From NCBI RefSeq assembly GCF_049243985.1, contig NC_135373.1, positions 85,066,213 to 85,130,212 of the forward strand: DNA of 64,000 nt, read 5' to 3'. How positions within the stretch are numbered: the first letter of the stretch is position 1; the number at the start of each line of letters is the position of its first letter. The notes under the pieces were generated by a model, which saw nothing but the letters and a program-made list of their open reading frames with translations, had not been told where the DNA came from and made no database searches. Origin of the DNA: Paroedura picta (lineage: Eukaryota; Chordata; Lepidosauria; Squamata; Gekkonidae). Below are positions 63,566 through 64,000 of this stretch, piece after piece. The position numbers and the translations under genes are program-made.

Positions 63566-64000
63566 CCATAGAATAATTTGCTATTCGAGCACTTTAGTCT
63601 TCTTCAAAACAGTGAAGGTTTTCATTTTCTGAAAGCACATAGATATTTAAAACATCAGTCCTCTGTGTTGTACGTGTGTAAGGAAAATAATGGTAGATAT
63701 GGAGAATTCTCAACCAATAGGACTTTAAAAGGTGCCCGACTCCCTCCTGTGCTTTGAGGATGAACATAACCAGGACAAGCAAACTGTAGGCTATGAGCAA
63801 CTCTCCTCCCAAAGTACATCTGTCGTGTCAGTCTAAACTTGTCCTTAGAATCTCTGTGTCTGCTTTAAAGAAAATGAACTAGCCGCCTTGTTCTCGTGAT
63901 CAGGGACAGTTTTCTAAATGTAATGGCATTTCAAAATGTAGAATGGTTAGGAAGATTTGGATAAGAATGGTTCTACATCTGTTCAGAATTTGTTTCAGAG

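Noticed and set aside
48610-64000. PHLDA1, the next gene beyond KRR1 in mammals
   Set aside because: No PHLDA1-like coding sequence is found. In mammals the gap is far larger than this window allows.

Overview
The window looks like a squamate reptile (lizard) genome. The evidence is its mix of interspersed repeats: Sauria-type SINEs with an ACCTTT tail, a tRNA-headed SINE with a (TTC)n tail, a 5S rRNA-derived SINE, RTE/Bov-B, CR1 and L1 LINEs, several hAT and Tc1/mariner-like miniature elements, and Helitron-like elements. The species cannot be fixed from sequence alone.

Host genes: the window covers a conserved vertebrate neighbourhood, a tandem GLIPR1-like (CAP superfamily) cluster on the plus strand converging on KRR1 on the minus strand; the human order is GLIPR1L1-GLIPR1L2-GLIPR1-KRR1. 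Only the last two coding exons of a first GLIPR1-like gene are present (7106-7375). A second GLIPR1-like gene is complete in six exons (20031-27577, 268 aa), and so is a third, probably the GLIPR1 ortholog (29145-36399, 273 aa). KRR1 has ten coding exons (48276 down to 39712, 373 aa) and a CpG-rich promoter. All splice sites were read by hand and frame phases agree across every junction. The 27-nt fifth exon is the same length in all three CAP genes. CAP gene 2 has Gln where both cavity His residues should be.

Layout: 1-5.85 kb is a nest of retroelements (a LINE 3' end, a degraded L1, a DIRS-like fossil, CR1) with nested MITEs. 5.85-13 kb is a CR1 graveyard around the end of CAP gene 1. 13-20 kb holds an unclassified repeat, two Helitron-like elements meeting tail to tail, and SINEs. 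20-36.4 kb is CAP genes 2 and 3 with repeat-laden introns. 36.4-39.7 kb is the short convergent intergenic gap. 39.7-48.3 kb is KRR1, with Helitron-like insertions in introns 7 and 2. 48.3-64 kb is gene-free and repeat-rich.

The most interesting non-gene signal is a family of at least six or seven Helitron-like elements. They share a 3' hairpin, then about 11 nt ending in CTAG, inserted before a T. Several also carry a long, nearly perfect GC-rich palindrome near the other end, with conserved outer sequence (GGGCCCAATC) and a core that differs between copies. A second signal is a set of miniature transposons that share a TIR ending in TTATGCAC and 3-bp target duplications but have unrelated interiors.
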